A DNA stretch of 64,000 nucleotides from Phymatolithon calcareum (Eukaryota > Rhodophyta > Florideophyceae > Hapalidiales): assembly GCA_977006965.1 (NCBI GenBank), contig OZ345365.1, positions 434,001-498,000 on the forward strand. The letters run 5' to 3'. Below are positions 63,636-64,000 of this stretch, piece after piece. Each line of letters opens with the position of its first letter. Position 1 is the stretch's first letter. The position numbers and the translations under genes were made by a program. The notes beneath the pieces are model-generated. The model searched no databases. It saw only the letters and a program-made list of their open reading frames with translations, and was not told where the DNA came from.

Positions 63636-64000
63636 TCTTTCTTTCTTTATTGCGAGATTTTATTTGAGGTACACAATGTATTCTCCACGTCTGAGGGCCA
63701 TCTGAAATGTTCCCGAGATGTCACTTTGGGTACTTGCGAAGCTGTTCCCCTGTGAACACACCACTACACGGCGACATCCGTGTGCCCTTGACGAAACGTC
63801 ATTCAACACTTGCTTGCGACTGGATGTCAAAGTCTTTGCAGAATGTAAAGTAATGAGTAGGGAACGAGGGATGGACAATTTGTTCACGATAGTGATGATC
63901 ATCGTGAGCATATTGAACATCGCTATGAACGCAAACAGGCTCATTGACTACAGACATGGACATCGTGCACCGGTCGAACCTCGTTGACAGCATACGACAA
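63636..64000 (-). other. LINE C-type 3' terminus, then unassigned sequence
   Basis: TTTCTTTCTTTATTGC (63638-63653) is the inverted (GAAA)n/AATAAA end seen on LINE C. The upstream part on the minus strand (63654 to window end) has no frame matching LINE C, so it may be another family with the same terminus. Confidence 0.4.

Noticed and set aside
1-64000. UGA reassigned to tryptophan in this genome
   Set aside because: A few TGA codons align with Trp, but TAG and TAA also interrupt the same elements, and several TGAs align with Met, Lys, Ser or Gly. Decay explains the set better.

Overview
The window looks like a repeat-dense nuclear genome of a eukaryote, most likely a fungus. That assignment is an inference, resting on chromodomain Ty3/gypsy, Ty1/copia, pogo-like DNA transposons and many diverged APE-type LINEs whose ORF1 carries a 'YFRG...SFIG' domain that I associate from memory with early-diverging fungi. 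I see no rRNA gene, no convincing functional tRNA gene, no CRISPR and no intron-bearing host gene. Nearly all recognisable coding sequence is transposon-derived and decayed.

The dominant structure is a giant imperfect inverted repeat. Bases 1-17794 pair with 18931-39455 around a 1.1 kb GC-rich spacer (17795-18930), and the left arm is cut by the window edge. Each arm carries, from outside in: LINE A, a set of short LINE 3' tails, a LINE F tail, LINE G with a nested solo LTR (LTR X), a pogo-like element, and an astacin-type metalloprotease gene facing the spacer. The arms differ by about 0.5 % near the centre and 1-1.5 % further out (by eye), plus two large changes. The copia element is a solo LTR in the left arm and full length in the right. 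The left arm also keeps about 1.9 kb of extra tandem-repeat and LINE sequence that the right arm has lost.

The metalloprotease is the most unusual gene. It is GC-rich, has a textbook AAAGGAG Shine-Dalgarno sequence 6 nt before its ATG, and encodes a bacterial-style HExxHxxGxxH protease with a PPC domain. Its 3' end is broken by a 780-bp LINE fragment (9-bp target duplication) and then by the pogo-like element (TA duplication). Past both insertions the missing PPC codons and the original stop can still be found. The visible 618-codon ORF in each arm is therefore a protease-to-LINE read-through.

From 39456 to 64000 there is no second copy in the window. This part holds the 5' half of LINE A (ORF1 with a PHD-like finger), LINE B (with an unexplained hairpin-rich segment), LINE H (5' region to ORF2), a patchwork of LINE tails, a complete 3.6-kb chromodomain gypsy element lacking integrase, LINE J, and two long near-perfect hairpins at 62.0-62.3 kb. 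The genes do not form a pathway; the region is a record of transposition, nested insertion, recombination and one likely bacterial gene acquisition.
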